Source: Mycobacterium sp. 1245111.1 (GTDB lineage: Bacteria; Actinomycetota; Actinomycetes; Mycobacteriales; Mycobacteriaceae). From it: a stretch of 64,000 nucleotides of DNA. The first letter of the stretch is position 1. Every line of letters begins with the position of its first letter. This document shows positions 24,862 to 33,659 of the stretch, in pieces. The stretch is from NCBI RefSeq assembly GCF_001673405.1, contig NZ_LZLV01000112.1:310001-374000 (forward strand). The letters run 5' to 3'. The notes under the pieces were generated by a model. It was not told the origin of the DNA, did no database searches, and was given only the letters and a program-made list of their open reading frames with translations. The position numbers and the translations under genes were made by a program.

Positions 24862-26619
24862 CTACAGGCCGAGGAAGGCCAGTGGGTCGATCGCGGAGGC
24901 TGCACCAGCGCCCGCTTCGGTGAGTCCGGAGGTCAGTGCCTCGAGACCCGCGGTGAAGGCGTCACCAGGGTTCAGCAACGCCGTGCCGTCGATACCGCCG
25001 AACAAATCGCTCAGGTCGACGTTCCCGAACGGTGTCGCCAGGATGTCGCTGATCTGGGCGGCCGCGCCGTCCACACCCGGGATAGCGGTGTAGATGTTCT
25101 CGACTCCACCGCCGATGTTCAGCACGTCGTAGACCGTCCCCGTCGTCGGGAGAACCGCGTCGGTAGGCGCGTCCGGTAGCAAGGTGCCGCCGGTGACGGT
25201 GAACTCGGTGTTGACCATGCCGAGCAGGTTCGTCACATTTTCGGTGGTGTCGATGCTGCCGATCTGGTCGGTTGTTGCCGTGCCGTCATAGATGTTGAAA
25301 TCCTGCGTCGCCAGCGACAACGGGATCGGGGTGCCGCCCAGAATCACGGTCGGCGTGCCGCCACCCAGATCCAGCAACGGCGGTACACCGACGAGCTGCT
25401 CGACTGGGGTGAAGCCTTCCGCACCACTTGCCAACGTCGGGTCGAAGGTGGTTCCACCGATGGTGAACGCATCGGCGCCGATAGCGCTGTCACCGGCCTG
25501 CAGACCCGTCAACGCGTCGCCCGGGTCGAGCGGGTTGGCGACGTTGATGTTGCCGAACAGCGAGTCCAGGTTGATGTTGCCGTAGGGGGTCACCAAGGTG
25601 TCGGTTACCGTGCCGGGCGTCGTGACGCCGTCGGTGGTGACATCCGGTGTGGCGGTGTAGACGTTCTCGTACCCGTTGCCGAAGTTCATTGCATCCAGCA
25701 CGGTCCCCTGCGTCGGGATGCCCTGGCCTACGTCGCTGCCGCTCTCGACGACGAGTTGCGTGTTGGTGAGTCCCAGTAGGTTCGTCACGTCCACGCCGGT
25801 CTTGATCGTTCCGATCTCGGTCCCGCTGCTGTTGAGGATCTCGAAAGCCTGGTTGGACAGGCTTCCGCCGTTGGCCGGGTCACCCAGCGACGAGCCGCCG
25901 ATCTCGAGGAATGGCGCCGCGGTGGCCAGGGGGGTGATCGTGTCGAAGCCCTCGCCGCCGGCTGCCAGCGTGGGATCGAGGGTGAACCCGCCGATGCTGA
26001 AAGCATCCGCGGCGCCGCTGATGTTGCCCACCTCGAGACCGGTGAAAGCGTCGCCGGGGTTCATTGGGTCGGCGGCGTTGAAGGAGAAGAGCGAGCTGAG
26101 GTCCTGGTTGCCGAACGGCGTGATCAACGTATCGGTCACGGTGCCGTCGGTGCCGGGGGTGGCGACGTAGACGTTCTCGTACCCGTTGCCCAGGTTGAAC
26201 ACGTCGTAGACCGAACCGACCGTGGGCAGGTTGGCGTCAGTAGCGCTGCCGGTCGGGTCGACGCTGGCGACGGTGAATTCGGCGTTGGTCAACCCGAACA
26301 GGTTCAGCACTGTCTCGTTGCCCTGGATGCTGCCCAATTCAGTGCCGCTTGTGGGGTCGTAGATGTTGAAGTCCTGAGTGGCGAGAGGCAGACCGAGCGC
26401 GGTTCCTCCGCCGAGTTCCAGCAGCGGGGGAGTGGTGGTGAGCTGGAAGACGGGGTCGAAGCCCTCGCCGCCGGCCGCCAACTGCGGATCGAAGGTGAAG
26501 CCACCGATCGTGAAGGCGTCGGCGCCGGCGTCCGCGGCCGCGACAGCCACCTGCAGAAATGCCGTCGTGACTAACCCGCCCGTGGCCGCCAGGCCGGCCA
26601 ATATCAAGCGTTTGTGCAT
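24862..26619 (-). CDS. Exported protein with three long tandem repeats, function unknown
   Basis: I do not recognise this 585-residue protein. A signal peptide of about 30 residues (MHKRLILAGL, ending near AVAAADA) is followed by three consecutive repeats starting at D34, D205 and D383. Each begins DAF(T/S)IGG, then DPxLA(A/S)GxEGF, and contains LxxQ(D/A)F(N/E)I, NL(F/L)G, TxGxVxD, ENVYxAxP or the like, TPFGNxDLSxLF, and NPGDAxTGL. Composition is rich in Gly, Thr, Asp and Leu, acidic, without cysteine, as in secreted beta-rich proteins. The C-terminus ends in an alanine/glycine-rich stretch and LAFLGL. A strong hairpin follows the gene, and two palindromes precede it. Confidence 0.8.
   Translation of the reverse strand: MHKRLILAGLAATGGLVTTAFLQVAVAAADAGADAFTIGGFTFDPQLAAGGEGFDPVFQLTTTPPLLELGGGTALGLPLATQDFNIYDPTSGTELGSIQGNETVLNLFGLTNAEFTVASVDPTGSATDANLPTVGSVYDVFNLGNGYENVYVATPGTDGTVTDTLITPFGNQDLSSLFSFNAADPMNPGDAFTGLEVGNISGAADAFSIGGFTLDPTLAAGGEGFDTITPLATAAPFLEIGGSSLGDPANGGSLSNQAFEILNSSGTEIGTIKTGVDVTNLLGLTNTQLVVESGSDVGQGIPTQGTVLDAMNFGNGYENVYTATPDVTTDGVTTPGTVTDTLVTPYGNINLDSLFGNINVANPLDPGDALTGLQAGDSAIGADAFTIGGTTFDPTLASGAEGFTPVEQLVGVPPLLDLGGGTPTVILGGTPIPLSLATQDFNIYDGTATTDQIGSIDTTENVTNLLGMVNTEFTVTGGTLLPDAPTDAVLPTTGTVYDVLNIGGGVENIYTAIPGVDGAAAQISDILATPFGNVDLSDLFGGIDGTALLNPGDAFTAGLEALTSGLTEAGAGAASAIDPLAFLGL
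24930..26520 (-). repeat. Three tandem protein-coding repeats of about 170-180 codons
   Basis: Unit 1 runs from base 26520 down to 26008, unit 2 from 26007 to 25474, and unit 3 from 25473 to about 24930. The units share the opening DAFxIGG and the block VTDTL(I/V)TP(F/Y)GN or its equivalent near the end, but differ at many positions and in length. They look like an old duplication within the gene rather than a recent one. Confidence 0.8.
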
Positions 26620-26668
26620 GAGTCTTGCTCCTACGGTTCGTGGTTATGTGATGCGGGGCGGGCGTGAA

Positions 26669-26710
26669 GTTACTTGTGAGTAACGTCACGGGACATTACT
26701 CAGAAGTAAT
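26669..26710. promoter_or_regulatory. Two tandem palindromes (TTACT-N4-AGTAA type) before the repeat-protein gene
   Basis: GTTACTTGTGAGTAAC (26669-26684) and ATTACTCAGAAGTAAT (26695-26710) each have six-base arms around a four-base centre. Their centres are 26 bases apart, so two dimers could bind side by side. The first is 50 bases before the ATG at 26619. The surrounding 26620-27016 stretch has no gene and is AT-rich by local standards. TetR-type proteins commonly bind such sites; the regulator is not identified. Confidence 0.55.
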
Positions 26711-26955
26711 ATAGGAAGTCAATACAAAATCTTGGGCAAATCTCAGGTTGACAGCCGATTCCCAGCTAACTGACACGGCGTCAACAGGGAAAATGCCGTC
26801 CTGCAAGGTCTCAATCCGCAGCTCAGAAAGTTGCTGTGGCAAACGAAGCCAGTTGGTCGCGGCCCGAGTCGCCTAGGAGCCTCACTCAGCGACCACTCAG
26901 CGATCGTGGCTTCCCGTGGTCGGCGGCCGGACGGGCCATATACTTCGAAGCGGTG

Positions 26956-26970
26956 CGGAACGCCATTCTC
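26956..26970. promoter_or_regulatory. Degenerate copy of the GAGAAT-N3-ATTCTC motif before an SDR gene
   Basis: CGGAACGCCATTCTC lies 46 bases before the ATG at 27017. The right half ATTCTC is identical to that of the perfect palindrome at 41373-41387, while the left half is weakened. Its distance from the start codon matches the other two copies in this window, which supports a shared regulator. Confidence 0.4.
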
Positions 26971-27016
26971 GTTATTGAAGAAGACGCTTTCAGCCCTGAC
27001 GAAGGGAGGTCGAGCG

Positions 27017-27802
27017 ATGGCAGGAGTGTGCGACGGCAAGGTCGCTCTGGTGACCGGCGCTAGCCGCGGATTGGGCAAGGCGATCGCGCAGCGATTGGCG
27101 GCCGAGGGTGCCACGGTGGGGATCACCGCCCGCACCATGGATCCCGATCCCAAGTACCAGGGTTCGTTGCGGCAGACTCGCGAAGAGATCACTGCCGCAG
27201 GAGGTTTCGCCGTCGCCATCCAGGCCGACTTATCGAAATCCGAAGAACGGGAGCGTCTGTTCAGCGAGTTGGTCGAACAAGCCGGTCCGCCAGATGTTCT
27301 CGTGAACAATGCCGCAGTGACGTTCCTCCGGCCGCTCGACGAGTTTCCGGAGCGTCGCGCGCGGTTGATGATCGAAATGCACGTCGTGGCACCGATGCAT
27401 CTCACCCAGCTCGCCATCCCGGCCATGCGCGAACGAGGTCGTGGCTGGGTGCTCAACGTGACGTCGGTTGGCGGCGACCTACCCGAGGGCCCGCCGTTTT
27501 CCGAGTTCGACCGCACTGCCGGCTTCGGGGTCTACGGCACCGTGAAGGCAGCATTGAATCGGCTCACCAAAAGCTTTGCGGCAGAGCTGTATGACGACGG
27601 CATCGCCGTCAACGCCGCGGCACCGTCGAACCCGGTGGCGACCGAGGGGGCCGGTGCGCTCGATCTGGCCAAGACCGACACCGAGGACATCGAACTCATT
27701 ACCCAGACCGCCCTCACGCTCGTCACTGGCGATCCCACGTCAATGACCGGACGCATCGTGCACACGCAGTCGTTCCTGCGTGAGATCGGGTGGTTGCGCT
27801 GA
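27017..27802 (+). CDS. Short-chain dehydrogenase/reductase (SDR)
   Basis: This 261-residue SDR has TGASRGLG, a conserved NNAA segment, the serine in NVTSVGG and YGTVK as the active site. It has an insertion after the nucleotide motif (TARTMDPDPKYQGS) similar to SDRs seen in lipid and steroid gene clusters. The ATG at 27017 follows GGGAGG, so the longer upstream reading is rejected. It stands alone on the plus strand, behind a promoter with a degenerate GAGAAT/ATTCTC site. The substrate is unknown. Confidence 0.85.
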   Translation: MAGVCDGKVALVTGASRGLGKAIAQRLAAEGATVGITARTMDPDPKYQGSLRQTREEITAAGGFAVAIQADLSKSEERERLFSELVEQAGPPDVLVNNAAVTFLRPLDEFPERRARLMIEMHVVAPMHLTQLAIPAMRERGRGWVLNVTSVGGDLPEGPPFSEFDRTAGFGVYGTVKAALNRLTKSFAAELYDDGIAVNAAAPSNPVATEGAGALDLAKTDTEDIELITQTALTLVTGDPTSMTGRIVHTQSFLREIGWLR

Positions 27803-27985
27803 GCGATGCGCTGTCGCTGGACCAGCTCGCGGCCGTCTACCGCTAGGCGATGAATAGTGAAGTGCCGCAACTAGATTGGTTCTGCGCGCTCGCCTGCTTC
27901 AGAAGCGGCCGCGACATGGTCGCTGATCGTCTAGCGCATCCGCCGACGCGACAATCCGGTTCACGCGGAAAATCGACTTTTTGGG

Positions 27986-28222
27986 TCAGCTGTGCGGAAC
28001 GCCGTCTGCGCCGGGGGCCGTGTCGGAGAAACCCTGCCGGATTCCCTGGTCGATCAGGCTTTGCGGCGGCGTGAAGAATTCGACGATCGGCCCCTGGGGG
28101 CTCGGGTCCTGGCATGCGCAGGAGATGTCGCCGAACGAGGTCGGATCGGCCAGCGCGGGCGCCGCGGCAAGCAGGCCTGCGGGGACGGCGATCGCAGCTG
28201 CGACGAGGACTTTCGTGATCAT
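27986..28222 (-). CDS. Small exported protein of unknown function
   Basis: This 78-residue protein starts at ATG 28222, after a GGGAGAAG ribosome site. A signal peptide of about 25 residues ends in PALA. The mature 53 residues contain two closely spaced cysteines (SCAC) followed by QDPSPQGPIVEFFTPP and a short tail. I do not recognise a family. It is followed in the other direction by 180 bases (27803-27985) in which I see no gene. Confidence 0.6.
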   Translation of the reverse strand: MITKVLVAAAIAVPAGLLAAAPALADPTSFGDISCACQDPSPQGPIVEFFTPPQSLIDQGIRQGFSDTAPGADGVPHS

Positions 28223-28300
28223 TGAGCTTCTCCCAGATACGGCTGACCCAATCCTACCGGCTGCGACCGTCTGCGCGTCCCGCAAATCTGGCGTTGGCTT

Positions 28301-28666
28301 TCAGTCGGAGAACTGCGGGCAATACGCGCCCACGCTCGCGCCGACGAAATACCCGGCGTGATAAGGGTCGAGGCCACTGCGGTCTATCACTTCTTGAGCC
28401 ACGTCGGCCTTGGTTCTTCCCTCCCCGAGTTCCGTGCAGACCTGATGGGCGGCCGCGATAGCCGCCTCCGCCGACTTATAAGTGATCTGGCGGGATTGCA
28501 ATGCGGCCAGGAATCTGTCGTCGATCGGATCGGCGTGAGCGGTCGGCGTGCTAAACCACAGAAGCCCCTGTAGCGCGATTGCCGTCAGCGTCGCCCCCAG
28601 AGCAGCTTTCGCGACGTAGAGATCAGTTCGCGACCAATCCGCCAATCGAGTACGGCCGACCGTCAT
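28301..28666 (-). CDS. DUF732 family exported protein
   Basis: This 121-residue protein matches DUF732, a small exported family abundant in mycobacteria. It has an N-terminal hydrophobic segment ending in THADP, then DDRFLAALQSRQITYKSAEAAI, HQVCTELGEG, VAQEVIDRSGL and a final VGAYCPQF. The two cysteines probably pair outside the cell. The ATG at 28666 is the first in frame. Function is unknown. It is upstream of the small exported gene at 27986-28222 on the same strand, about 80 bases away, and divergent from the MgtA-type ATPase. Confidence 0.85.
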   Translation of the reverse strand: MTVGRTRLADWSRTDLYVAKAALGATLTAIALQGLLWFSTPTAHADPIDDRFLAALQSRQITYKSAEAAIAAAHQVCTELGEGRTKADVAQEVIDRSGLDPYHAGYFVGASVGAYCPQFSD

Positions 28667-28723
28667 AGGTAGAGCTTAGGTGCGGAAGGGGCGAGATCGG
28701 TCTCGGAGCCGTCGGTTTGGTGA

Positions 28724-28741
28724 TAGGGCCTTTCTGCCCTA
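28724..28741. promoter_or_regulatory. DosR-like palindrome upstream of the MgtA-type ATPase
   Basis: TAGGGC-CTTTCT-GCCCTA has perfect six-base arms and resembles the DosR (DevR) box of mycobacteria, GGGACT-N-AGTCCC with T/A flanks, although position 4 of the core is C rather than A. It lies 84 bases before the chosen ATPase start and 58 bases before the DUF732 start. It could act in either direction under hypoxia or NO, but one core mismatch makes this tentative. Confidence 0.35.
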
Positions 28742-28825
28742 CGGCACACCGTCGGTTTCCGCCCACGATGGGTGCGTGGTACTTGCCAGCGTTTCTTCGC
28801 GCGATCAGCGGACCCGCGGCCCGCG

Positions 28826-31441
28826 ATGACCGCGAAAACAAGCTACGGCCCAGACGTTTCGACATTGACCGCGCCACGTGTCGCGGCAGCCGATGTCCAC
28901 ACGGTGATGGGTTGGCTATCGACTTCGGTCGACGGTCTTTCCAGCGCCGAAGCGGCTGCGCGCATGGCGCGCCACGGGCCGAACGCGATTCGCACCCACC
29001 ATGTGAGCGCCGCGGCTGTGCTCGCGCGCCAATTGCGCAATGCGGTGCTCATGTTGCTTGCTGGAACCGCGATCGTGTCGTTCTTCCTCGGCGACAGCAT
29101 GCAGGCGGTCATTATCGGCGTCATCCTCGCGGCCAGCATCGCGCTGGGATTCTTCAACGAATATCGCGCCGAAAAGGCCGCTGCCGCATTGCATTCGCGG
29201 ATGCGCCACAGTGCGGTCGTGCGCCGCGACCACGAATTCGTCACCCTCGATGTCGTCGATCTGGTGCCAGGAGACGTGATCCAGCTCTCGCTGGGTGAGG
29301 CCGTGCCCGCCGACGTGCGTCTGGTCGAGGTGAGCGGCCTGGAATGCGACGAGGGCATCTTGACCGGGGAGTCGATGAGCGCGGAGAAGTCCGCCGCGCC
29401 GGTGCCCGCGGGAACGGAGTTGGCCGACTGCAGCGACATCGCGTTCATGGGCACGATCGTGAGCAGCGGCGAAGCCCTGGGAGTGGTGTATGCCACCGGC
29501 AAGGACGCTGAATTCGGCCGCATCGCAGCAGGTCTCGGCCAAACCTCACCCGAGACCGAATTTCAGATCGGGTTGCGCCGGTTCTCCTATCTGCTTCTCC
29601 GGGTGGCCATCGCACTGATGGTGGTCATCCTGGTCAGCAACTTGCTGTTACGTAAGCCCGTAATCGACTCGGTCCTTTTCTCCCTCGCCATCGCCGTCGG
29701 TATCACTCCGCAGCTACTACCCGCGGTGGTCAGTGCCAGCCTCGCGACGGGGTCGCGCGAGCTCGCCAAACTGAAAGTGCTGGTCAAGCGCTTGGTTTGC
29801 ATCGAGGACCTCGGCGATATCGACATCCTCGTCACAGACAAGACGGGCACCCTCACGGAGGGCCGGGTCAGTCTGATCGACTCGATCGATGCCGCCGGGG
29901 TGCACAGCTCCTCCGTGCAGCGACTGGGCTTGTTGGCCTCCGATGTGGATCTGCGATCGGGGGGAGCCAGTGCCAATCCACTTGACGCGGCGTTGTGGGC
30001 CGAGCCTCGGGCGCACCGTCTCGTCGAGGGTGCGGAGCGGCGGGCCCTCTTACCCTTCGATTCGCTCCGGCGGGCGACGTCAGCGCTCGTCGACGACGGC
30101 GGAACCCGACTACTGGTGACCAAAGGTGCGCCAGAGCAAGTGATGGCCCGCTGCCGGCCGTACGGTGCTGAAGCCGGCGCCACGCTCGATGCGCTGTTTG
30201 CGGCCGGACGGCGGGTGGTTGCGGTGGCGGCAAAACCTGCCCCCGAGCTGACGGCCATCACGTCCGATGACGAATGCGACCTGATGTTCGCCGGCTTCCT
30301 GGTTTTTGCCGACGAACCCAAGGCCGCGGCGCAACAGTCACTCAAAGACCTGGCAGCGCTGGGAATCGAGGTGAAGATCGCTACCGGCGACAACCCCCGG
30401 GTCGCTGAAAAGGTCTGTGATGACTTGGGTTTGATGTCGAAGGGAACGATCACCGGCAGCGAGTTGTACGCGTTGGACGATGACGCCTTCGTTGAGGCAG
30501 TGCAGGTTCACACGATTTTCGCGCGTATCTCGCCAGAGCAGAAGGCGCATCTGGTCAAGGCGGCTCGCATCGGCGGACGGTCCGTCGGGTTCCTCGGCGA
30601 CGGAGTCAATGACGCACTGGCGCTGCACGCCGCAGACGTGGGGATCTCGGTAGACAGCGCGACCGATGTCGCCAAAGATGCCGCCGACGTCGTGCTGCTC
30701 GAAAAGGATCTAGGTGTCCTGGCAACGGGAGTCGCCGGCGGCCGTCGTATCTTCGCCAACACGATCAAGTACGTGTTGATGGGAACGTCAAGCAATTTCG
30801 GAAACATGTTCAGCGCAGCAGCAGCGTCGGCACTGCTGGCGTTTCTGCCGATGTTGCCCAGCCAAATCCTGCTGAACAACCTTCTCTACGACAGCTCGCA
30901 GCTGGCGATCCCCACCGACCACGTCGACGCCGAGCAGCTGCACGCACCATCGCATTGGAACGTCGCCTTCATCCGCCGTTTCATGCTGGTCTTCGGGCCG
31001 ATCAGCTCACTGTTCGACTTCCTGACATTCGGTTTGATGCTCGGTGTGCTCCACGCCGGCGCCACCGAATTCCGCACTGGCTGGTTCGTGGAATCCCTTG
31101 CCACCCAAACACTGATCATCTTCGCGATCCGTACCCGCAAGGTGCCGTTCTTCCTCAGCCGACCGAGCGGATGGCTGGCGGCGACCAGCCTGACCGTGGT
31201 CGCCTGCGGAGTAGTTCTGACTGTTTCGCCGGTGGCGCGGACTCTGGGATTCACTCCACTGCCGTGGCAGTTCTACATGGCATTGCTCGGCTTTGTCGTC
31301 TGCTACCTGATACTTGTCGAGGCGGCCAAGAAGTTGTTCTACGCCGAGCCGATTCATCTGTTTCCGTCGCGTCGCACCCGGGGCAGGAAGCACCGAATCC
31401 ACCGCCGCGCCGCCCGGTTCAGCAAAGTCAACGGCGCATAA
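28826..31441 (+). CDS. mgtA: MgtA/MgtB-type magnesium-importing P-type ATPase
   Basis: This 871-residue P-type ATPase of the P3B (MgtA) kind is predicted to import Mg2+ through the plasma membrane. It has an N-terminal cytoplasmic piece, LTGES in the actuator domain, the phosphorylated aspartate D338 in TDKTGT, KGAPEQV in the nucleotide domain and GDGVNDA. The transmembrane segment SSNFGNMFSAAAAS, with LPSQILLNNLLYDSSQ and AIPTDHVD, is diagnostic of MgtA. The start at 28826 lacks a good ribosome site, and a GTG at 28772 would add 18 residues. It converges on the fadE gene with 13 bases between them. Confidence 0.88.
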   Translation: MTAKTSYGPDVSTLTAPRVAAADVHTVMGWLSTSVDGLSSAEAAARMARHGPNAIRTHHVSAAAVLARQLRNAVLMLLAGTAIVSFFLGDSMQAVIIGVILAASIALGFFNEYRAEKAAAALHSRMRHSAVVRRDHEFVTLDVVDLVPGDVIQLSLGEAVPADVRLVEVSGLECDEGILTGESMSAEKSAAPVPAGTELADCSDIAFMGTIVSSGEALGVVYATGKDAEFGRIAAGLGQTSPETEFQIGLRRFSYLLLRVAIALMVVILVSNLLLRKPVIDSVLFSLAIAVGITPQLLPAVVSASLATGSRELAKLKVLVKRLVCIEDLGDIDILVTDKTGTLTEGRVSLIDSIDAAGVHSSSVQRLGLLASDVDLRSGGASANPLDAALWAEPRAHRLVEGAERRALLPFDSLRRATSALVDDGGTRLLVTKGAPEQVMARCRPYGAEAGATLDALFAAGRRVVAVAAKPAPELTAITSDDECDLMFAGFLVFADEPKAAAQQSLKDLAALGIEVKIATGDNPRVAEKVCDDLGLMSKGTITGSELYALDDDAFVEAVQVHTIFARISPEQKAHLVKAARIGGRSVGFLGDGVNDALALHAADVGISVDSATDVAKDAADVVLLEKDLGVLATGVAGGRRIFANTIKYVLMGTSSNFGNMFSAAAASALLAFLPMLPSQILLNNLLYDSSQLAIPTDHVDAEQLHAPSHWNVAFIRRFMLVFGPISSLFDFLTFGLMLGVLHAGATEFRTGWFVESLATQTLIIFAIRTRKVPFFLSRPSGWLAATSLTVVACGVVLTVSPVARTLGFTPLPWQFYMALLGFVVCYLILVEAAKKLFYAEPIHLFPSRRTRGRKHRIHRRAARFSKVNGA

Positions 31442-31454
31442 CCGGACGACTTCG

Positions 31455-32753
31455 CTAAGCCCGCGGAATGCCGGCGAGTTTGTCGGCGAATTTCTCCTCG
31501 GCCGCTTCCCGCAGTCGCAGGATGTGCTCGGACGGAAACACGTCCGGCGATGGCTTGCGGTCCTTGAGCAGCAGTCGCGCCAGGGTGACCTTGTGCACCT
31601 CGGTCGGTCCATCGGCCAGGCCCAATACGAACGACTCGACAAGGTGCTGGACGAATGGCATTTCGTGCGTGGTGCCCAGCGAGCCATGCAGTTGTAGTGC
31701 GCGGGCGGACACGTCGTGCAACACCTTCTGCATCATCGCCTTGACCGCCGAGATGTCGGCGCGCACCGCCTTGTAGTCGTTGTGCTGGTCGATCTTCCAC
31801 GCCGTCTGCAATGTCAGCAGCCGGAAGGCCTCGATCTCCATCCACGAATCCGCGACCATCTGCTGGACCAGTTGCTTGTCGCTGAGCATCGTTCCCTGGG
31901 TGTGCCGGGAAACCGCTCGCTCGCACAGCATGTCGAAGATCCGGCGCACCAGCCCGACCGTACGCATGGCGTGGTGGATCCGGCCGCCGCCCAGCCGGGT
32001 TTGCGCCACGACGAAGGCGCCTCCGCGCGGGCCGAGCATGTGATCCGCCGGCACCCGGACGTTCTCGTACCGCACGTAGCCTTCGCGGCCGCCGCCGCCC
32101 AACGGTTGGTAGCCGAGGCCGACGTCGCGAAGGACATGAATGCCGGGCGTCTCGGCCGGCACGACGAACATCGAATGCCGTTGGTACGGCGGCGCTTCAG
32201 GGTCGGTCACGGCCATCACGATCAGGAACGACGCCATCGACGCGAACGAGGAGAACCACTTCTCGCCGTTGATGATCCAATGATCACCGTCCTGCACCGC
32301 CTCGGTGGTGAACTCCTTCGGGTCGGCGCCGCCCTGCGGCTCGGTCATCGAGAAGCAGGAGATGATCCGGTTGTCCAGCAGCGGCTCCAGGTAACGTTGC
32401 TTGAGTTCCGGTGTGCCGTAGTGAGCCAGGATTTCACTGTTACCGGAATCCGGTGCCTGCGAACCGAAAACGATTGGAGCGCACTCCGACCGGCCGAGGA
32501 TCTCGTTGAGCAATGCGAGCTTGACCTGACCGTAGCCGGGTCCACCCAGGTGCGGTCCCAGGTGGGTGGCCCACAGCCCGCGTTCCTTGACGATCGTCTG
32601 CAACGGCGGTATCAAAGCTTGACGCACCGGATCGTTGAGGTCGTGAGACTCCTTGACAATCAGGTCAATTGGCTCGCATTCCGCGCGCACGAACTCGTCG
32701 ACCCAGGTGAGTTGCGCCGCCCACTGCGGGTCAGTCGAGAAGTCCCAAGCCAC
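31455..32753 (-). CDS. Acyl-CoA dehydrogenase (FadE family)
   Basis: This 432-residue flavoenzyme has the usual order of acyl-CoA dehydrogenase segments: a helical N-domain, CFSMTEPQGGADP at the FAD site, INGEKWFSSFASMA, the beta domain around VLRDVGLGYQPLGG, and the C-terminal LQLHGSLGTTHEMPFVQHL with DGPTEVHKVTLARLLL. It would oxidise an acyl-CoA to the 2-enoyl-CoA with electrons passed to ETF. The GTG at 32753 follows AAGGACG. It is 36 bases behind an enoyl-CoA hydratase-like gene, forming an echA-fadE pair. Confidence 0.9.
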   Translation of the reverse strand: MAWDFSTDPQWAAQLTWVDEFVRAECEPIDLIVKESHDLNDPVRQALIPPLQTIVKERGLWATHLGPHLGGPGYGQVKLALLNEILGRSECAPIVFGSQAPDSGNSEILAHYGTPELKQRYLEPLLDNRIISCFSMTEPQGGADPKEFTTEAVQDGDHWIINGEKWFSSFASMASFLIVMAVTDPEAPPYQRHSMFVVPAETPGIHVLRDVGLGYQPLGGGGREGYVRYENVRVPADHMLGPRGGAFVVAQTRLGGGRIHHAMRTVGLVRRIFDMLCERAVSRHTQGTMLSDKQLVQQMVADSWMEIEAFRLLTLQTAWKIDQHNDYKAVRADISAVKAMMQKVLHDVSARALQLHGSLGTTHEMPFVQHLVESFVLGLADGPTEVHKVTLARLLLKDRKPSPDVFPSEHILRLREAAEEKFADKLAGIPRA

Positions 32754-32789
32754 CAGTCGTCCTTTCGTTACTGCGTTCGCGCGGACCCG

Positions 32790-33572
32790 TCATGACGACC
32801 ACGACTGACGGCGTGCCGCCGCTTCTTCCGTCGCGTGGCTGAGCACCTGGTTGCGGTTCTCGAGTTCCAGGGCCGGGCCCAGTCCGGCGGCGTCGGTGTT
32901 GACCTGCAATGCCCGTTTGGTCAACTGGACGCCCAGGGGTGTGAGTTCGGCTATCCGAGAGGCTATTTCGAGGGCCCGGTCGGCGAGTTCCTCGGGTTCG
33001 GTGACCTCGCTGACCAGGCCGCGGCGGTCGGCTTCCTCGGCAGAAACGGTGCGCCCGGTCAGCATCCAGTCGGCGGCGACACTGGCGCCGACGATGCGTG
33101 GCAGAAAGTAGCTCATTCCCATCTCCGCGCCGGACAGGCCGAGCAGAATTGCGGCATTGCCGAATGTTGCTGCGGTCGAACAGATCCTGATGTCGGCGGC
33201 CAGACAGAGCGCCAGCCCCGCTCCGACGCATGGACCGTTGACCGCGGCGATCACGGGTTGCGGGATGTCGCGGATTGCCTGTGGCAGTGCCGCCATCGCC
33301 TCCTGGAAGCGCAAACGCTCGATCGCCGGCGCGGTTGCTTCGGGCACTCCGGCGCCGAAGTCGCGGATGTCGATGCCCGAGCAGAAGCCGCGTCCCGCAC
33401 CGGTGACGACGACGGCGTTGACCGAGTCGTCGGAACCCAGGTCGACGAGGGTGTCGGTGAGCTCGTCGAGCATGACCTCGTTGATCGCGTTCAGCCGCTC
33501 CGGCCTGTTCAGGTGCAGTACGACGACACTGTCGTGCGGCCGCTGCACGCTCAACGTGTCGGTCGCCGTCAC
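32790..33572 (-). CDS. Enoyl-CoA hydratase/isomerase (crotonase) family protein
   Basis: This 260-residue crotonase-fold protein has the oxyanion segments SGIDIRDFG and GPCVGAGLALCLAADIRI. The two glutamates of classical enoyl-CoA hydratase are both replaced: GxGxxLA has Ala where Glu144 stands, and GNAAILLG has Ala at the Glu164 position. An acidic residue in SGAEMGMSY could substitute, as in a group of mycobacterial EchA proteins with SGCDVG. It may therefore not be a simple hydratase. The GTG at 33572 follows GAAGGGGG. The GAGAAT/ATTCTT palindrome lies 49 bases upstream. Confidence 0.85.
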   Translation of the reverse strand: MTATDTLSVQRPHDSVVVLHLNRPERLNAINEVMLDELTDTLVDLGSDDSVNAVVVTGAGRGFCSGIDIRDFGAGVPEATAPAIERLRFQEAMAALPQAIRDIPQPVIAAVNGPCVGAGLALCLAADIRICSTAATFGNAAILLGLSGAEMGMSYFLPRIVGASVAADWMLTGRTVSAEEADRRGLVSEVTEPEELADRALEIASRIAELTPLGVQLTKRALQVNTDAAGLGPALELENRNQVLSHATEEAAARRQSWSS

Positions 33573-33620
33573 TCGAGGCCCCCTTCGTCGCGAGCCTTGG
33601 AACACCCATTCGCCGTTTCG

Positions 33621-33635
33621 GAGAATGCTATTCTT
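33621..33635. promoter_or_regulatory. GAGAAT-N3-ATTCTT palindrome before the echA-fadE pair
   Basis: GAGAATGCTATTCTT differs by one base from a perfect palindrome and matches the perfect copy at 41373-41387 in both half-sites except the last base. It stands 49 bases before the GTG at 33572. It is a candidate operator for a regulator shared with the catabolic operon and with the SDR at 27017. Confidence 0.55.
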
Positions 33636-33659
33636 CGCGACCGCGTGAGCGCAACGGAC

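Noticed and set aside
27803..27844. Short in-frame stretch (LSDALSLDQLAAVYR) just after the SDR at 27017-27802
   Set aside because: It is too short to be recognised as a remnant and has no ribosome site.
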